Below the pieces are notes generated by a model. That model was not told the origin of the DNA. It was given only the letters and a program-made list of their open reading frames with translations, and did no database searches. 64,000 nt of DNA from Saturnia japonica (Eukaryota > Arthropoda > Insecta > Lepidoptera > Saturniidae): positions 20,070,327 to 20,134,326 of the forward strand of contig CM065313.1 in assembly GCA_033032175.1 (NCBI GenBank), given 5' to 3'. A program made the translations under genes and the position numbers. Positions 31,745-44,689 of the stretch are shown here, piece after piece (the stretch's first letter is position 1; every line of letters begins with the position of its first letter).

Positions 31745-34640
31745 TCGATATGTTTTATCAAATACTATCAATAGCTTTTTAATTATAATATATCTGATAA
31801 ATTATGTTTTAATACATTTTTCTAAGTTAATTAAATTTTTTAATAATAAGATTTTAAGTTATTACTTCTTTATATATAAAAAAAAACTATAGTAATGAGA
31901 AATTATACCTTAAATACTAAATTATGTAAATTAAAATAAATACTACTTACAAAACTAAAAATTTCACTGACTTCCAAGCCTCCCAGCTAAACATTGGAAT
32001 TTCATAGACAATCTCATAATGTTACAAGCGATAACATGGCTATAGACACGTTCTGCTGCTTATTCATACATTTATAATATCATAATGTTCTCAAGAACTC
32101 GAAACGCAAAAAGAAAAGGGCATCTTCCAAATATTCTTAAAAATATAAGCATTTCTTTTACATGGTATTAACTGCATTTAAAAAAATACAATTACTAGCT
32201 AAATTGATATAAGCTTGTTGTTTCATAAAGTTATTAATTTCATTTATGTACTATTTCGGAGTAAATATTTTAAATAATTCGAAGTAAAAAAAACAGCAAT
32301 TTTAGTTTTATTAAGAAATAAAACAACAGTAAAAAATATCTTAAGCATGTGACCTCCCTCAGGAGAATGAGCAGTTTATGCTCACTGTTTACAGGTAATT
32401 GAGCAAACTGCTTCACTGAACGGCCATTTCGCTTGAGAGTGCTCACAAATATGTGTACAAACAATAATCTTCAAAGTCAATTACATAAATTACTCTTAAT
32501 GACGATAGTAAAGTCTATACATACTGTATGATAGATAAAAAACTATAAGCTGACCGCCGTAATCGCGACTCTTCCTATGGTCTGCGGACCTTTGGCAACA
32601 ATAGACGTTTGACGTGAGGGCCATTCTCGGTTTTATTTTTGACTGCTACACATGAGATAATATTTCCAAGATGGAATTACCGACATTGCGTTTTAAATAA
32701 ACTATACAGATAATTAAAAGTAATTCTTTGATGTATTGTGAGTGAATTATATTGTCACTATACGATATTAAATCCAAATAAGTTTAACTTCAACCGCGTG
32801 TAAATACTACACACACTCAATTATTATTTTATATATTACATTTTTATTTACCATTTTAATAAAGTTAAAAGTATAATGTATATAATTAAATATTTTATTT
32901 AACGTTAGATATCTGTCATAGTTGTAATATCATACATAAAAAACTGATCTTAAGATATATCTTTGTTAGCGACGCATAGGGCTAGGCGTGATGGTTAGGA
33001 AATAATATTGATAATTAGTTGTTGGTATCAGTTGTTAGGCTTAAGAAATAAACAATTACCTTTTAACAATCATTAATTTACAGTTTATTGCTTAAAGATA
33101 TAGAGTTTAGGTACACAGAAAGAATAAATATGTGGTAATAAAGCTTATAATTTCGTAGGAATAGTATATTAACCTACCAAGCTTGTTTCAGTAGTAATCT
33201 TTGATATAAACGACTTGTGTGTAATGTTTGTTATTGTATAGGTATAACTAGGCTTATAATTGAATTCTATCGTGTTTGTATTTCGTACATAACGTGTTTA
33301 TACGCTATTTTGTGTTGTAATGTATCAATGCTTAATATTTACGACTTTTACTATTCCTTAATGTTATATTGTGTGTATTTAGCTAGGTATTACTGTTCTT
33401 AATAGATTTGAATAGGTTTTGTAACATTCTAACAAAAATCTGTCAAACGCTGAAGACTCAAGAAATGGAATCAAGACTGAAGAAAACCTCCGAAGCACTC
33501 AATACTGTAAGAATAATATTGTATAGCGACTTGATTTCGCGTCTGTGTGTCATTGCGTCTTCAAGAATCTTCCACCCGCCAGCGACCTAGTCCTCTCCGC
33601 TATCTGTGCTACGTCAGCTCCACACCTCCGTGCAGGCACCTCACTGCGTGTGTGCCGTTCTGTTTCGCTTTCTTCACGCCTGATAGGTTCGGGTGTGAAC
33701 AGAGTTGGTCGCATGTAGTGAGTTCGGCTCGCGCACACTGGTTCGCAGCTCTCTGCTTACCGTAGGGCGCATCGGCGTAGGAGCGTACCGTTGCGCTGTT
33801 TTTAGGCTACTTTGCGCCCGTTTTAATCTCATTACCATATATCGATATATATGGAACCGATGTGCATACCCGCCATCCCGCGTTTTCAGGATGGTCGGCG
33901 TATAGATATACACGCTTATTATCGAATCGGGAACGAAAGACCTATAATTATACGCGACCTATATTCTCGCTATGGTGAATCGATTGATATTGCTACGATC
34001 TGAGTAAAAAAAATACTACAATGGAAATTTAATTAGAAAATATCAGATAATTAATAAATACCGGTTCAGAAAATATCCCAGTCATTGAGAAGAACCGCTG
34101 AGATACTCGATTGGGTTTATCTTTTTTTTCCAACTATACAAAAGGGTTAATATAATTTACTCTGGAATTTTCTAGTACGTGCTCGAAACATCGATTACAT
34201 ACTCGTAGGTACTAAGAACACAATAGTCCATTGAAACATTCAAAACTTATCGCTTCGATTGCGTACTTATCTAATCCAAAACAAAACACGGCCCCTTATA
34301 ATCGATGACGCTTATTGTTTATAATATGTTTACAAGTTCAAGGACCTTCTAGTGATTTCGTGATCGTGTTATATGAGTATATAAGCGAGCCGTATCCCGA
34401 GCTAAGACAGTTCTATTTTGGAAAGCGAAGTGGAAATAACAAGCCATAAACAAAATCTGCAAGAGGACCATAGTGGGAGAAACTGTAAGTACGACAACAC
34501 TACATTCGAAGGGCAGTATTGAGAGTTGTGTTTTTGAGTACGAATAAATTGTTTACGCGAAATATAACGCCATTTTCTTTAGCCGCGAATGTAACAATAT
34601 TGTGATATCGGGTGCACTTACGTGGTAGTGAGTGTCCAGT
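31745..34640. other. Gene-free AT-rich interval downstream of DCTN4
   Basis: No gene recognised. GC-richer blocks lie at about 32560-32640 and 33560-33930. The second shows long open frames on both strands that look fortuitous. The DCTN4 3' UTR should lie immediately left of 34641. A repeat copy at 34061-34165 pairs with 35045-35160. Confidence 0.35.
34061..34165 (+). repeat. LINE-tail-like repeat, copy 1
   Basis: Shares 'ccggttcagaaaatatccca' and the block around 'ctcgattgggtttatctttt' and 'ccaactatacaaaa' with 35045-35160 in the same orientation. The two copies bracket the last DCTN4 exon. Confidence 0.6.
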
Positions 34641-37600
34641 TTAGATGACATTTCCGAGGTCGAGTAGGACAGTGGTGTAGAGCGTGTGGTTGCGGTGTTG
34701 GGGCGCGGTCGCGGCGGGAGGAACCGTGTTGCGATACGAGTATTCGAGCGCGATTGCGGCCTGCGCTTGAGCCCCGCTCTCCGCTGTGGGGCTGGTCTGC
34801 ACCTCGAGCCTCAGAGCAAGTTTATTGGACTTACGCCATAATATTATACTGTAAAGAAAATAAATTAGTCGCATGGTAACATATCGCAAATCTATACTCA
34901 CAGATTCAGGACATGATCATAATTGAGGCCACGAGAAATAGAGTGGCCTATCAGCTTTTCTTTTTTAAGTTGGAGTGTAAGGGTTGTCGAATTACATCTT
35001 AAGACTTGAGACACAAATCAAATCAAAAGAAGGCGTTTATTGAAATTTAAAATACTACTGCCGGTTCAGAAAATATCCCAGTCATTAACCAGAACCAGTA
35101 AGAAACTCGATTGGGTTTATCTTTTTTCCAACTATACAAAAGAGTTAATATAAAACGATAGTAATATATTAGTGGATGCACAGAGAGGGAGTCACTTCCA
35201 GACATCACTATCATTCACACAATGATCCACCCTATAATAACATTTTGACAGTAAAACTGGCTAGACATGGTCCTTGAACTTGTTGTCTGGTAAATCAGTT
35301 ATGTCAGTAAAGCTAACCTCGCCTGGACTTGGTGCACCCTGCTGAGTAATGAACAAGGAAATGGCTATAGAGTGGTTGTGGGGCTCATGCATGTGGTGAA
35401 AAGTCCGTCATAGTGACTCCCTTTTGCGTGTCGCGTTTCGAGATCAACCTGTGCGTATCCAGGCCGGCATAATTACGATGTTTTGATTGTACTCTGCTTA
35501 TTACTCTGCACACTTTAAATAGCCTATTAATAAGAAGACTTCCTACTGGGCTGCAAACATTATGTACTTTTTTTTTTGTTACTGACATTTCCAGTGCCCT
35601 ATCCAAAAACAGAGCCGCTGGTGGCTTTTACAGATTTGTCGGGCTTAGGGGGCGAGCGCTTAAGGCACTCAACCGCGAAAGCGTGGGCAACAAGCTCGCA
35701 AGAATGCTAAAGTGGCCGAACCTCGGCTTGGGCTGTTGCCGCGATTGCAAAGAAGTCGCGATCTGACTAATTCCCTATCCGTAAGATTCAAGCTAAACTA
35801 ACATATACACATATAAATGTCCCTGCCTTCTGGGAGGTAGGAAGCAACATGTGTATACATACGTATTAAGTGATCTGAAATATGGTCTACACTAATCAAC
35901 GTAAAAAAGAAAAAAAAGCTTCCTTACAGAACCTATGTACCTATGTGGAGTGCATATATGTATGAACATATTGTGTGTAATGATGTGTATGGGTAGCTAA
36001 GTGATTCCAAGTGCAGTGTCACCTGTATCGCGCGGGCGGCTGCCAGGCTCAAGGGTTTCACACCGGTTCTACAGTGACTCTTTTGCGGTTGAGGGTGACC
36101 CATCATAACTAATGAATGTTATCGGTATAAATATTAGAACATATACTGATCAAAGACATGCACCGGTGTGTGTTGCCAGTGATTACATATGAAGCTGAGA
36201 CATGGGCAGACTTAAATAGCATTAGGTGGGCCACATAGCTTGTAGAACGGATGGCTGATGGGGCCGAAGACAAGGCAGCACAGGACCAGTCGTTGTGGTG
36301 ATCTTTAAGGGAGGCCTATATGCATTAGTGGACGTCTTTCAGCTGAAACAATGATGATAGTGATAAAATATTAGAACTTACTGGTCAGTCTGTTGGTGTG
36401 CGTCATCATCATACTCGGCCGCGTCGTCTCGCTGGGAGATGGTGAACGAGTCGGGAGGCACGCACACAGAGCTCGTCCGGGCGGGCATCTCCCGCACCTT
36501 TATACCGATCAGCTCGGAGAACTTTCGAGACTGGTCCTGTTTAAAACGAAATACACTACAGAACCACAAGCGATGGGCTTCGGAGTCACAGTTTTACGGT
36601 AACCTCCATCTTGGCATGAAATTAAAAGTTGTCTGTGACTTATCCTTGTCGTACAACATCGGGTCAAAAGTTGATTCGGCAGTGTTCAGTGAAATGAGCG
36701 GATAAGTGAAGCGATCTGCACATTTGGCTGAGTGTGCTCATGTGAGTCATGTGTAGGTGTGCACTTTTAATTCATTTTTGATCATCTTATAAAACTAATC
36801 TCCATTTCGAAGATGTTAATTATCCCATTCAAATTCGGTTGATTGGCACTAACCTTTTTTTAAAAAAAAACTATAGTTTTACGTTTGACAATCTCACCTG
36901 ATGTTAAGTGACGATATCGCCAAAAATGGTGATATGCTAAGCCTAGTGGGAAAACAGCCTCTCAAGTGCAGTTACCGGAGCACACTTATAGGTACTTAGT
37001 GCCAGATTTCGAATCTGAGGGTGGTAGCTAGCCATGCGGGTATTGAAAAAGAACTATCACCGTGCTCTAAGGTTTCATCATGATGTTTTCCTTCACCGAA
37101 AGCTCAGACTCATTGCAGGGATTAGAACTCAAGTTAATTAACACAGACTCATGCTGCCACTGAACCTTCATTGCTTTTATATTAACCTATCAAAATGACT
37201 ATAACGTTACACAATTGTCATATTACCTTTTCCACCAGAGACAAAGACTTCTCCAAAGATTTATCAATGCTCTTCAGTTCTTCATGTTCCTCGATTTGTG
37301 GCACATCCTCGGGCTGGAGAAGTCTTACTGTCATTTCGTGTCCAGTCGGATTAGTTAGTTTTATAAGCAGAGCAGATTTCTCTCCGGGCTTCATTGTTAC
37401 ATGAGAAATCAATTTCACCTCCGGAACATGATAACTGCAGATTTAAAGTTCAGGTATATATTGTAACTGTATTATATTGTCATACCCGTGGGTAGTGTAA
37501 ATTCAGTTAGATTTTACGTAAATAATTTATTCGTACTCAGTGAAACAAAATTAAAACAAACTCACTATACTGGTTTTCACTATACTGTGGTCTACTTACA

Positions 37601-40600
37601 GTATTTTTTATCTATAGTCTCTCTCTTTGGTCCTTTTGCAGATTTCAGAGTTCTATTTTCCACCATTGTTTGTTGGATTACACAATCCAAACGATAACCT
37701 TTAAATGTGTAAATGAATTACAGTGGTTTTTAGTTCTATGAATAGATACTCAATGTTTGGAGTACATTATACACGAGTACAGATATTTCGAAAATAGTGA
37801 TTTGTTTCTATTTTTACTCATATATATACAAATAAATAAAATCGACATGTCTGTTTGTAATGTCAAAATAACTTTTAAAATGTTGTCTGCCTGTCTGTTG
37901 GTTCCGGCTTATCTCCAAAACATTTGAATTGATTTTGACGGGACTTTCATTGACAGATAGCTGATGTTATAAAGTACTCCTTAGGCTACTTTTCTTTTAC
38001 AAAAATAATTAGGGTTCCTGACAATTAAAATCCATAAGAGATATATGAAATTAATATAGTACACGTAATTAGTATTGTAATTGTAATTGTAGATATTAAA
38101 AAAGACCTACAAAAAATTCGGCAAGAGCATATTATATTTATCTTCTAAGGATTACCCAAAATAAGCATTTCTATCATTAAAATAACCGGGAGCAGTGATA
38201 GCACGATTCGCGCGTGTGCCCGATCCGACAGCATTCTGTAGTCCATGCGAGCGCATCTGCTGGCACAGGTAGTTGTAACAATAATATTACTATTCAGAGT
38301 TGAAATGTTTAAAACTATAACTTACTAAGCAAGCAGTTCAATCTTAAACTTGATTGATCCAGGGTTGTACTCCGGCTTGGTGAGGTTGTGGTCGCAGACC
38401 CGACAGCGTTGGCTACGCTTCACGCTGAGCAGCTTGGCCAGTGGGTGTAGCCGCGAGACGGACACCGGTTGCCACTCAGGAGAAGCCAGCCGCTGGGGCA
38501 TGCTTGTTACTTTAATATAAAATTTCTCATGTAGGTATTTCCTGAATAACTGAGTACGTTAGTTTCGTACGAGGTATCAGATGCAAAGAACGTACATTTT
38601 TATAACGCCTCAAGATTTTTGTAGGAGTCTTGTTGAACAAAAAGTATTTATTGTATTTCTATATTCTTTTGTGTATATTTTTTCTTGGTTTTATGACCTT
38701 TAACCCTTAAGATTATGTCAGCCTACACTCTGGATTTATATTTTGCTGGTCTAAAGTGACAGCTGCGATCGAGGAGTCATGTCGAAACAGTACGATGAAT
38801 CATTTAGGAATATCTATACCACAAAACTATGCACCATACTAGAAAAAAAAAATGGGCTGATTGCAGCTGTCACTTTAGTCCATAAAATTATAAATCGGAA
38901 TGTAGTATATAAACTCATTTTATTTGAAGTCATTAGCAAACAAATCCGTATACCGAATGGGCAATAGTAGTGTCAGGTTTGACAATATAACATGGAAGGA
39001 ACTCTGATCTCATATATTGAGACCAAGGAGCCTTACCAGACTTTCTCCATTTTCTTCCAGATATACTTCATCAATATATGACGCATATTTTGAACTTTGT
39101 CACATTGAATAACAAAATCTAATCTTTTAACTTTTGGATATTTTCACACTATTCCACCATGGTATATACGGAGGCTCACTTTGCAGCGTTCTGTACGAAA
39201 TTCGTTTTTCTTCAACCTAAGGTTAATAATAATGTAAGGTAATAAGGTAATATTTGTGTAAATAGTATATTGTATCCTCACTTTGAAAAGTAAAATAAAT
39301 CCTTATAAAAATAACGACGTGACGCATAGGATATGTAACTGATTTCAAGATTTTAAGTTTTTTATGAGCACTTGACCTGAGTTTTTACTCCTGTTTAGAG
39401 TAAAAGCAAAGCCTAAGGATTAGACAGTACCGAAAAACTTTTCAAAAAGCGTCAGTTATTAATCATTATGGTTTTATAAAGCTAGGAAAAACATAAATTA
39501 ACACAAGTAAATACTTAAAACACCTTTTAAACGTATACATTTTTAAATTGCTACGCAAACGATACCGCGGAGAGCGTGAACAGATGTCAGCTCAAGCACC
39601 ACTTGCGTAACATTGGCTTACAAACTAATGACGACATGCGTTGTTATTGATGTTTCCTTTGACATGAAGAATATCACACAATATTCGATCTTATCTATTA
39701 ATTTCAAAATATAAATCATATTATTTCTCAAAAAAAGGATGAAATGCTGATTATAATATTATTTTATAAATTACATGATTATTTTGAATATAATACAAAC
39801 AACCTCACGAAATTTAAAGTTTAATCAAGAGACTTACTCTGATTTAAATTCACTTCTTTAGTGTAGAAATCTTCTGGTAGTTGTTCAACTTCCTCGCTGG
39901 CCTGACTGGCGACGAAGTTGGCGATAGCAGACGATGAGCCACTCTCCGTTGACGGTAGACCAGCAATGTTGCGAGCCATAGCACCCGTTAAACCAGTCTT
40001 ATCCTGTTAATGTCACACTATATTTAGACAAATTATATTAATACAGAAGATCGAAGCCAAATAACCTAGTGTTTTGTTCCTACAGCAAGTAAATTATGTG
40101 GGGCGCGACCGAGAGATATAAAAAAATACTATTTAAAATTAATATTTATTTAGATCATACAATACAATTAAACTTAATTTAAGAAACGTGTCTACCGATC
40201 GAAGTATTATCAAATAGTGGCCAGAATGAGACTCTGTAACTCAAGCATTTCTCACGTTGGTGACGAGTCGGAGTTCCTCGTAGCGACGCCTTGCGCTGGC
40301 GGTGGTCGGCATGTCGCAATACTTATCCGTAATTATAATAATGCAATCGATGGTTCTCATGCATTACGACTATGTAACAAGTAAGGTTTCCAGAGCAATT
40401 TGGGGTAGGGGGTCGACAATGAGCTAGTGAAACCTATGGTATTACAAGACTATGGTGGCTACTTACCACTAGGCGGGCCATATGCTTGCTTGCCAAATTA
40501 GTTGTATTAAAAAAAAACAGACCTCTATACTCATATTTTAGAACTATGGCTTTATTTTTATTCAAATACTCAAATACATACACAATTCAAGAAAGTGTCA

Positions 40601-43600
40601 TCGAAATCAAATGAAGGATTTAGGAAGGATAGGAGATAAATAAACAAAGAAATTAAATGACTTTTTATGAGTTAGAGTGGCCCAAAAGAATGTATTTTAT
40701 TTACTTCTCCATATCTTCTACATATATATTAATTTAAGAGGATTTTAAAGATGCTCACCAAAAATGAAGTTGTTTGAAATTATTTAAAAATTTCAACCAT
40801 AGATCATAATTACAGGATGAGAAAAAAAAACACAATTTTTAATCATATTGTATTTTTTTGAAATTGTTTATATGTAAATTCCTTGATATTTTTCAACTAA
40901 AAAAATCCTAGAACTATTTATTTACGTGTAGATTAAATCTTACCGTAAGAGTCATATATTTTCCCCTGATAGCAAACTTCTTCCTCTCTCTCTCTATTTT
41001 CTCCTGCTTCTCTTGCAATGCTATCGCTTTGTAGTACTCTAGAAGTTGATTCACACGTGTAGCAAAGGGATTTGTTCTCTCGGGCCACCCACCAGATGCT
41101 GAATTATAAATTAAATAATATTTTTTATAAAAATCTGTTCATTTTAAAAGCCATAACATTTGGCCTTTTGGGTTGAAAGGATCAAAGTCAATAAACAAAA
41201 AAAAACTATTCAATGTAAGTCTTACGAAGGTGCATTTATGTATGTAACTACTTACTGTTATGAAAACATGCCCGGTGTTGAGCAGAAAGACAAAAAAACT
41301 TAATAGGCCTGTCTTTATAGTTTTTCTCTTCTAAGTATACATAATCTCAATATCTCTCTGTCTGTTTATGTTCTTTCACTCGAAAACCACTTATCCATTT
41401 TACACATTTTTTGAATATTCATTACTATGTTATATATGGCCAGGTTATAAGAATATATTTTGTAATATAAACTAATATACGAAATAAGCTTAATAAATGG
41501 CTTATGCTGAGTAAATCATAAGAGTATTATATCTCCGCTCTTCTCACGTGGACTACAGAATGCCTTCGGCCGAGCGCACACGCATACACATACACATATG
41601 TATGCTATTGTTGACTTCTTTATTGGTATTTTTAAGTTCTACAATTAAGCCAAAAGTAATTTAAGTGACCCAAAAGCGTGTTATTTCCGAATTAATTCAC
41701 AGTTATCATCCATCACAGCTTATTTCGTATGTTACTTTATTTAACAAAATATATCCTATGTAACATAGCTGAGAGGTAAGTGAAGTAAGTAGTGGGTGGC
41801 TGCAAGTATTTTTTGATTTTAACAAAGCTAATAAAGTATAATCTGGTGTTAAATGAATGACTTACCTACAGGTTGATCTGGTATGCCTACATCCCTGGAT
41901 GTCCACCTACAATTAAAGCATGATAAGTAATACATCTTCTTCGGCTGCTTGTTCTCCACTTTGGCATCTCCGCCTGCATCCGGAACAGGTTGCCGCGGTT
42001 GGCCGAGGGTAGCACGCGTTGATAATGTGTGGAAACAGCTGGGGCAGTCAAAACAACTGCTGCATCTGTTCTTTTTCAACCTGGCTTCAGATGAAGGCAT
42101 GTTTTCCAGACAGTTTGCACAATAGTGAGAGTCGACCTGTTGGTAACAATTGGATTTAATTATCCTAATTCAAGAGCTGGTAGCCTAGTATAAAATCGTA
42201 TTAAAGACTATGCAACTATGCCCAATTGATGAATCAGACATAGAAACCAAAATTTTATTAAACATTACATATATATAATTAACTATATGAGCTGGCAGAT
42301 ACTGTTCCACCCTTTCCGATAGATAATGACCCAAGGACAGTGCCACATATAGAATTCTAACATTCAGAAGTTATAGAATTATTAACAGATCCACATAAGA
42401 TTTATATAAGACTAGGTGTGCCCATGGCTACGTGGCTAGTTGCTACGTTTGCGTGGACCCCAGAATGCCGACGATTGGGCACACATGTGAATCATGCTAC
42501 CCATGCTCCCAGGTATTATAAAAACAACAATGCTTATTGAGCCTAGACTTTATGCGGGTATTTTTAAGATCTGCAATTATGTAGTACATCAGTTTTATAT
42601 ATCTCTTATCAGCGTAAGCCATTTAAGTGCCAAAAAATCGTCGTTTTCCAAATCGATTTTTATTTGCATGGTACCCTAATTCTTTTTTAAAAACAAAAAT
42701 AGACTAAGTTACTCCTTATAACATCAGCTATCTGCCAGTGAAAGTCTAGTCCCGTCAAAATCAGTCCAACTGTTTCAAAGATTAGCCAAAACAAACAGAC
42801 AGACAGACAAAAATTAGAAAAATTGGCTTTTTGTTATAAGTACGGTATAAACTTTCATAGCATTTTAATAAAACGTTTTTTTTTGACATTACAATGATTC
42901 AATTTTATTTATTTGTACAGAATTTAAAAGCTTTCCTGTTTTTTTAATTGTTGAAATATCTTTAAAAATTATTACACTTTATACACAACCAATTAAGCTT
43001 AATTTTAAATCAATTAAGGTTAAAATTTAGTTTTCCCTACATTTCATAATAATGACTGATTTCAATTTAAAGAGTTGTAGAATCTATGCAAAGATCTACT
43101 GTAGAAGCATCACTACCACATGCATTTCTATAAAAAATACCAGTGTTCATACTGCCGCATCCTAAGATTAACAACAACTCTGTCCTTGGGAGTCCTATTG
43201 GTTCTATTGGTATATCTAAAGGTTGTAAAGACCATTCAATATCTAGAGGACTATAAGCCTATTTACTATAGGTACTATAGGTCTTTACAACCATCATCAT
43301 GGAATAAAAAAAAAAGAGACAATCATAATGACTGCCTACAGAAGTGAAAACTCAATTTTGAATTTATACATCAATTATAGTCAGAAGAGAGAGCATGTTG
43401 GTGATGTGAAATCACAAAACTTTACCCACACAAAAAGTGAAATACACATATCGACCCTTCGAGTTTCAAATGTAGTAAAAGCCAAAACAGACTTTAGGGA
43501 AAATGCAAAAAACCAAATAAGTAGAAATGAAAATGTTTATAATGTTTTTTTCTTTTTAGAGCTATTTTCATATAAAAAAATGTTGAAAAAGCAATGTCCA

Positions 43601-44614
43601 AACAAAGACTTCATTTATGACAATTGATTAAGGCCTAGAATGTCAAGTATGACAACAAATAAATAAAAAACTGAATTTGGTTGCTAAATAATCAGAGTAG
43701 TAAAAGACATTTTTATTGAGATATCAAAATTTGAAATATACAGATCAATATAGCTTGTGAAAGTAAGTAATACAGGGTTTAAAGTCGATTTTGTCCAAAA
43801 TGGCTTCCACTACACTTGAGACTCGAAGGGTCGATATAATACAGTTGAGTATATATATAGTTAGTAGTTTATATATGCATAGACATGTGTAGATATTGCT
43901 AAAGTAAGTGTTGCTAGTCTGACACAAGTGCAACACGTCACGAGCATGTTGATGTGAAGGTTCACATGAGTGAACCCATAAGTATTTCTCCTACCAAAAC
44001 TCGCTCAACACAGCTAAAGAAGTTTTCACTTCAAAATCCAATGATACAACTTTAATGAACAAGCAATCAATGAACCAATAACATGGTGATTTTCAAAATT
44101 ATGAACATCACACCTCTGAGAGGTTCTAATATGATAACCAGGATCTCAGTATATATCAATATAACTCAGAATAAAAACCAATATTGCTAAATTGTGACAT
44201 AAGGAAAGAAAATTAAAAACTACACATAACTGGCTAGAAGTAGCTAAACAATAAAATAAATATTTCAAATAAAAATAAATAAGTTCATGTAATTATATTA
44301 TAGTTTTGTCATAACCAGTTAGGTGTGTCTAAAAACATAAAAATGTGTACGTGAGTCTTGCTTGACCATAAAACGAAATCATTGTTACGAAACTGTTACG
44401 ATATTTAAAATAAACACACATTATAAATTTTATTACACAAAAAGTTTTAATAAGCATTTATATAATAAATTAGAAATTAGATTACCTCATGACAAATGCA
44501 AAAACCACAGCGAATTTTTAAACAATGACGGCAGAAATACAAACTCGTGATCGGCTTTAGTTGGCCGCACGAACACTCGTATTTAACGTAATCAGGTTGG
44601 GTTAAATAGGCCAT
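34641..44614 (-). CDS. DCTN4: Dynactin subunit 4 (p62)
   Basis: Pointed-end subunit of the dynactin complex, working with Arp11, p25 and p27 to support dynein-driven transport. Eight exons on the minus strand: 44614-44486, 42136-41866, 41098-40944, 40003-39838, 38509-38326, 37434-37227, 36536-36382 and 34848-34641 (stop TAA at 34643-34641). All have GT/AG borders and consistent phases, giving 491 aa (human about 460). Exons 1-2 carry the cysteine-rich zinc-binding region: [42 protein letters not shown] and [16 protein letters not shown]. Exon 3 has the charged stretch [21 protein letters not shown]. Exon 5 has [25 protein letters not shown], matching the family. Start chosen at [17 protein letters not shown], the first Met before the zinc region. 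Introns hold several MITEs; a hAT-type MITE lies 76 bp upstream. Confidence 0.97.
35045..35160 (+). repeat. LINE-tail-like repeat, copy 2
   Basis: Second copy of the repeat at 34061-34165, same orientation, in the last DCTN4 intron. Confidence 0.6.
35300..35490 (+). repeat. Dispersed repeat shared with 56340-56545
   Basis: Shares 'tggtgcaccctgc', 'catgcatgtggtgaaaagtc' and 'gtcatagtgactc'-like blocks, plus 'aggccggca', with the copy at 56340-56545. Non-coding. Confidence 0.6.
35590..35885 (+). repeat. About 290-bp SINE-like dispersed repeat
   Basis: Fuller copy of the family at 14715-15010 (-) and 57285-57590 (+). Shared blocks are 'tggcttttacagatttgtcg', 'ggcgagcgcttaaggcac', 'gcgaaagcgtgggcaac', 'gaagtcgcgatctgac' and a terminal 'aacatgtgtatacat' palindrome-like end. 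It lies in the last DCTN4 intron. Confidence 0.65.
36160..36345 (+). pseudogene. RTE-type LINE ORF2 remnant
   Basis: Reads [14 protein letters not shown] near 36173, and then [20 protein letters not shown] near 36270-36335. These correspond to the RT thumb and the extreme C-terminus of RTE-clade ORF2 proteins, joined by a large internal deletion. Two stop codons show decay. It lies in the last DCTN4 intron on the opposite strand. Confidence 0.65.
36690..37145 (+). repeat. Repeat collinear with 27890-28440
   Basis: Same two modules in the same order as 27890-28440, including 'gtgtaggtgtgcacttttaa' and, later, a 'gagggtggtagctagccatg' block. It lies in the DCTN4 intron between the exons at 36536 and 37227. 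Confidence 0.6.
37812..38035 (-). repeat. 'gacattacaaacagac' repeat family copy
   Basis: Reverse-strand copy of the family at 42408-42925 and 59006-59505. It shares the 'cgtcaaaatca' and 'gatagctgatgttataa' blocks and the 'tgtttgtaatgtcaaaataa' end. DCTN4 intron. Confidence 0.55.
38731..38898. mobile_element. 168-bp foldback element in a DCTN4 intron
   Basis: Arms of about 40 bp (38731-38770 and 38859-38898) are inverted repeats with only a few mismatches. The identical core is 'ctaaagtgacagctgc' and its complement 'gcagctgtcactttag'. The loop is about 88 bases. It is most likely a MITE. A transcribed copy would fold into a long hairpin. Confidence 0.7.
41510..41760 (+). repeat. 'gtggactacagaatgcc' repeat family, 5' part
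   Basis: Shares 'cacgtggactacagaatgcc' with the start of the copy at 59006 and a 'tatttttaagttctacaatta' type block with 42408-42925. It is truncated and lies in the DCTN4 intron between exons 2 and 3. Confidence 0.5.
42408..42925 (+). repeat. 'actaggtgtgcccatggc' repeat family, fuller copy
   Basis: Begins 'actaggtgtgcccatggct' and runs through 'ggtatttttaagatctgca', 'actccttataacatcagcta' and 'cccgtcaaaatcagtccaac', ending with 'tttgacattacaatgattca'. It is collinear with 59006-59505. Non-coding, about 0.5 kb, in DCTN4 intron 1. Confidence 0.6.
43221..43292. other. Perfect 13-bp stem hairpin in DCTN4 intron 1
   Basis: ggttgtaaagacc (43221-43233) is perfectly complementary to ggtctttacaacc (43280-43292) across a 46-base loop. 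It could be the core of a small MITE. Confidence 0.6.
43445..43840. mobile_element. About 396-bp MITE with about 60-bp TIRs, DCTN4 intron 1
   Basis: The left arm (43445-43500) and the reverse complement of the right arm (43780-43840) share 'tatcgacccttcgagt', then a 'tcaa(a/g)tgtagt' block, an 'aagcca' block and 'gacttta'. The outer ends are therefore tatcgaccc... and ...gggtcgata. The interior is AT-rich with no transposase. Arms are imperfect, indicating age. Confidence 0.7.
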
Positions 44615-44689
44615 AATTTAACAAATTATGAGAAATCTAAAATCCCAATTATTTTCACTTCACAATATTATAAAATTATTTTACTGACA
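44615..44689 (-). promoter_or_regulatory. Proximal DCTN4 upstream region, squeezed by a MITE
   Basis: Only 75 bases of unique-looking DNA lie between the DCTN4 start codon (44614-44612) and the hAT MITE target duplication at 44690. No TATA-like element stands out. The core promoter and 5' UTR must lie here, within the MITE, or beyond it. Confidence 0.4.

Noticed and set aside
33547..33913. Overlapping frames on both strands in a GC-richer block
   Set aside because: Mutually overlapping frames on both strands with arginine-rich composition suggest non-coding DNA, possibly a repeat.
44362..44550. Plus-strand frame over DCTN4 exon 1
   Set aside because: Antisense to a conserved cysteine-rich exon and without similarity of its own.
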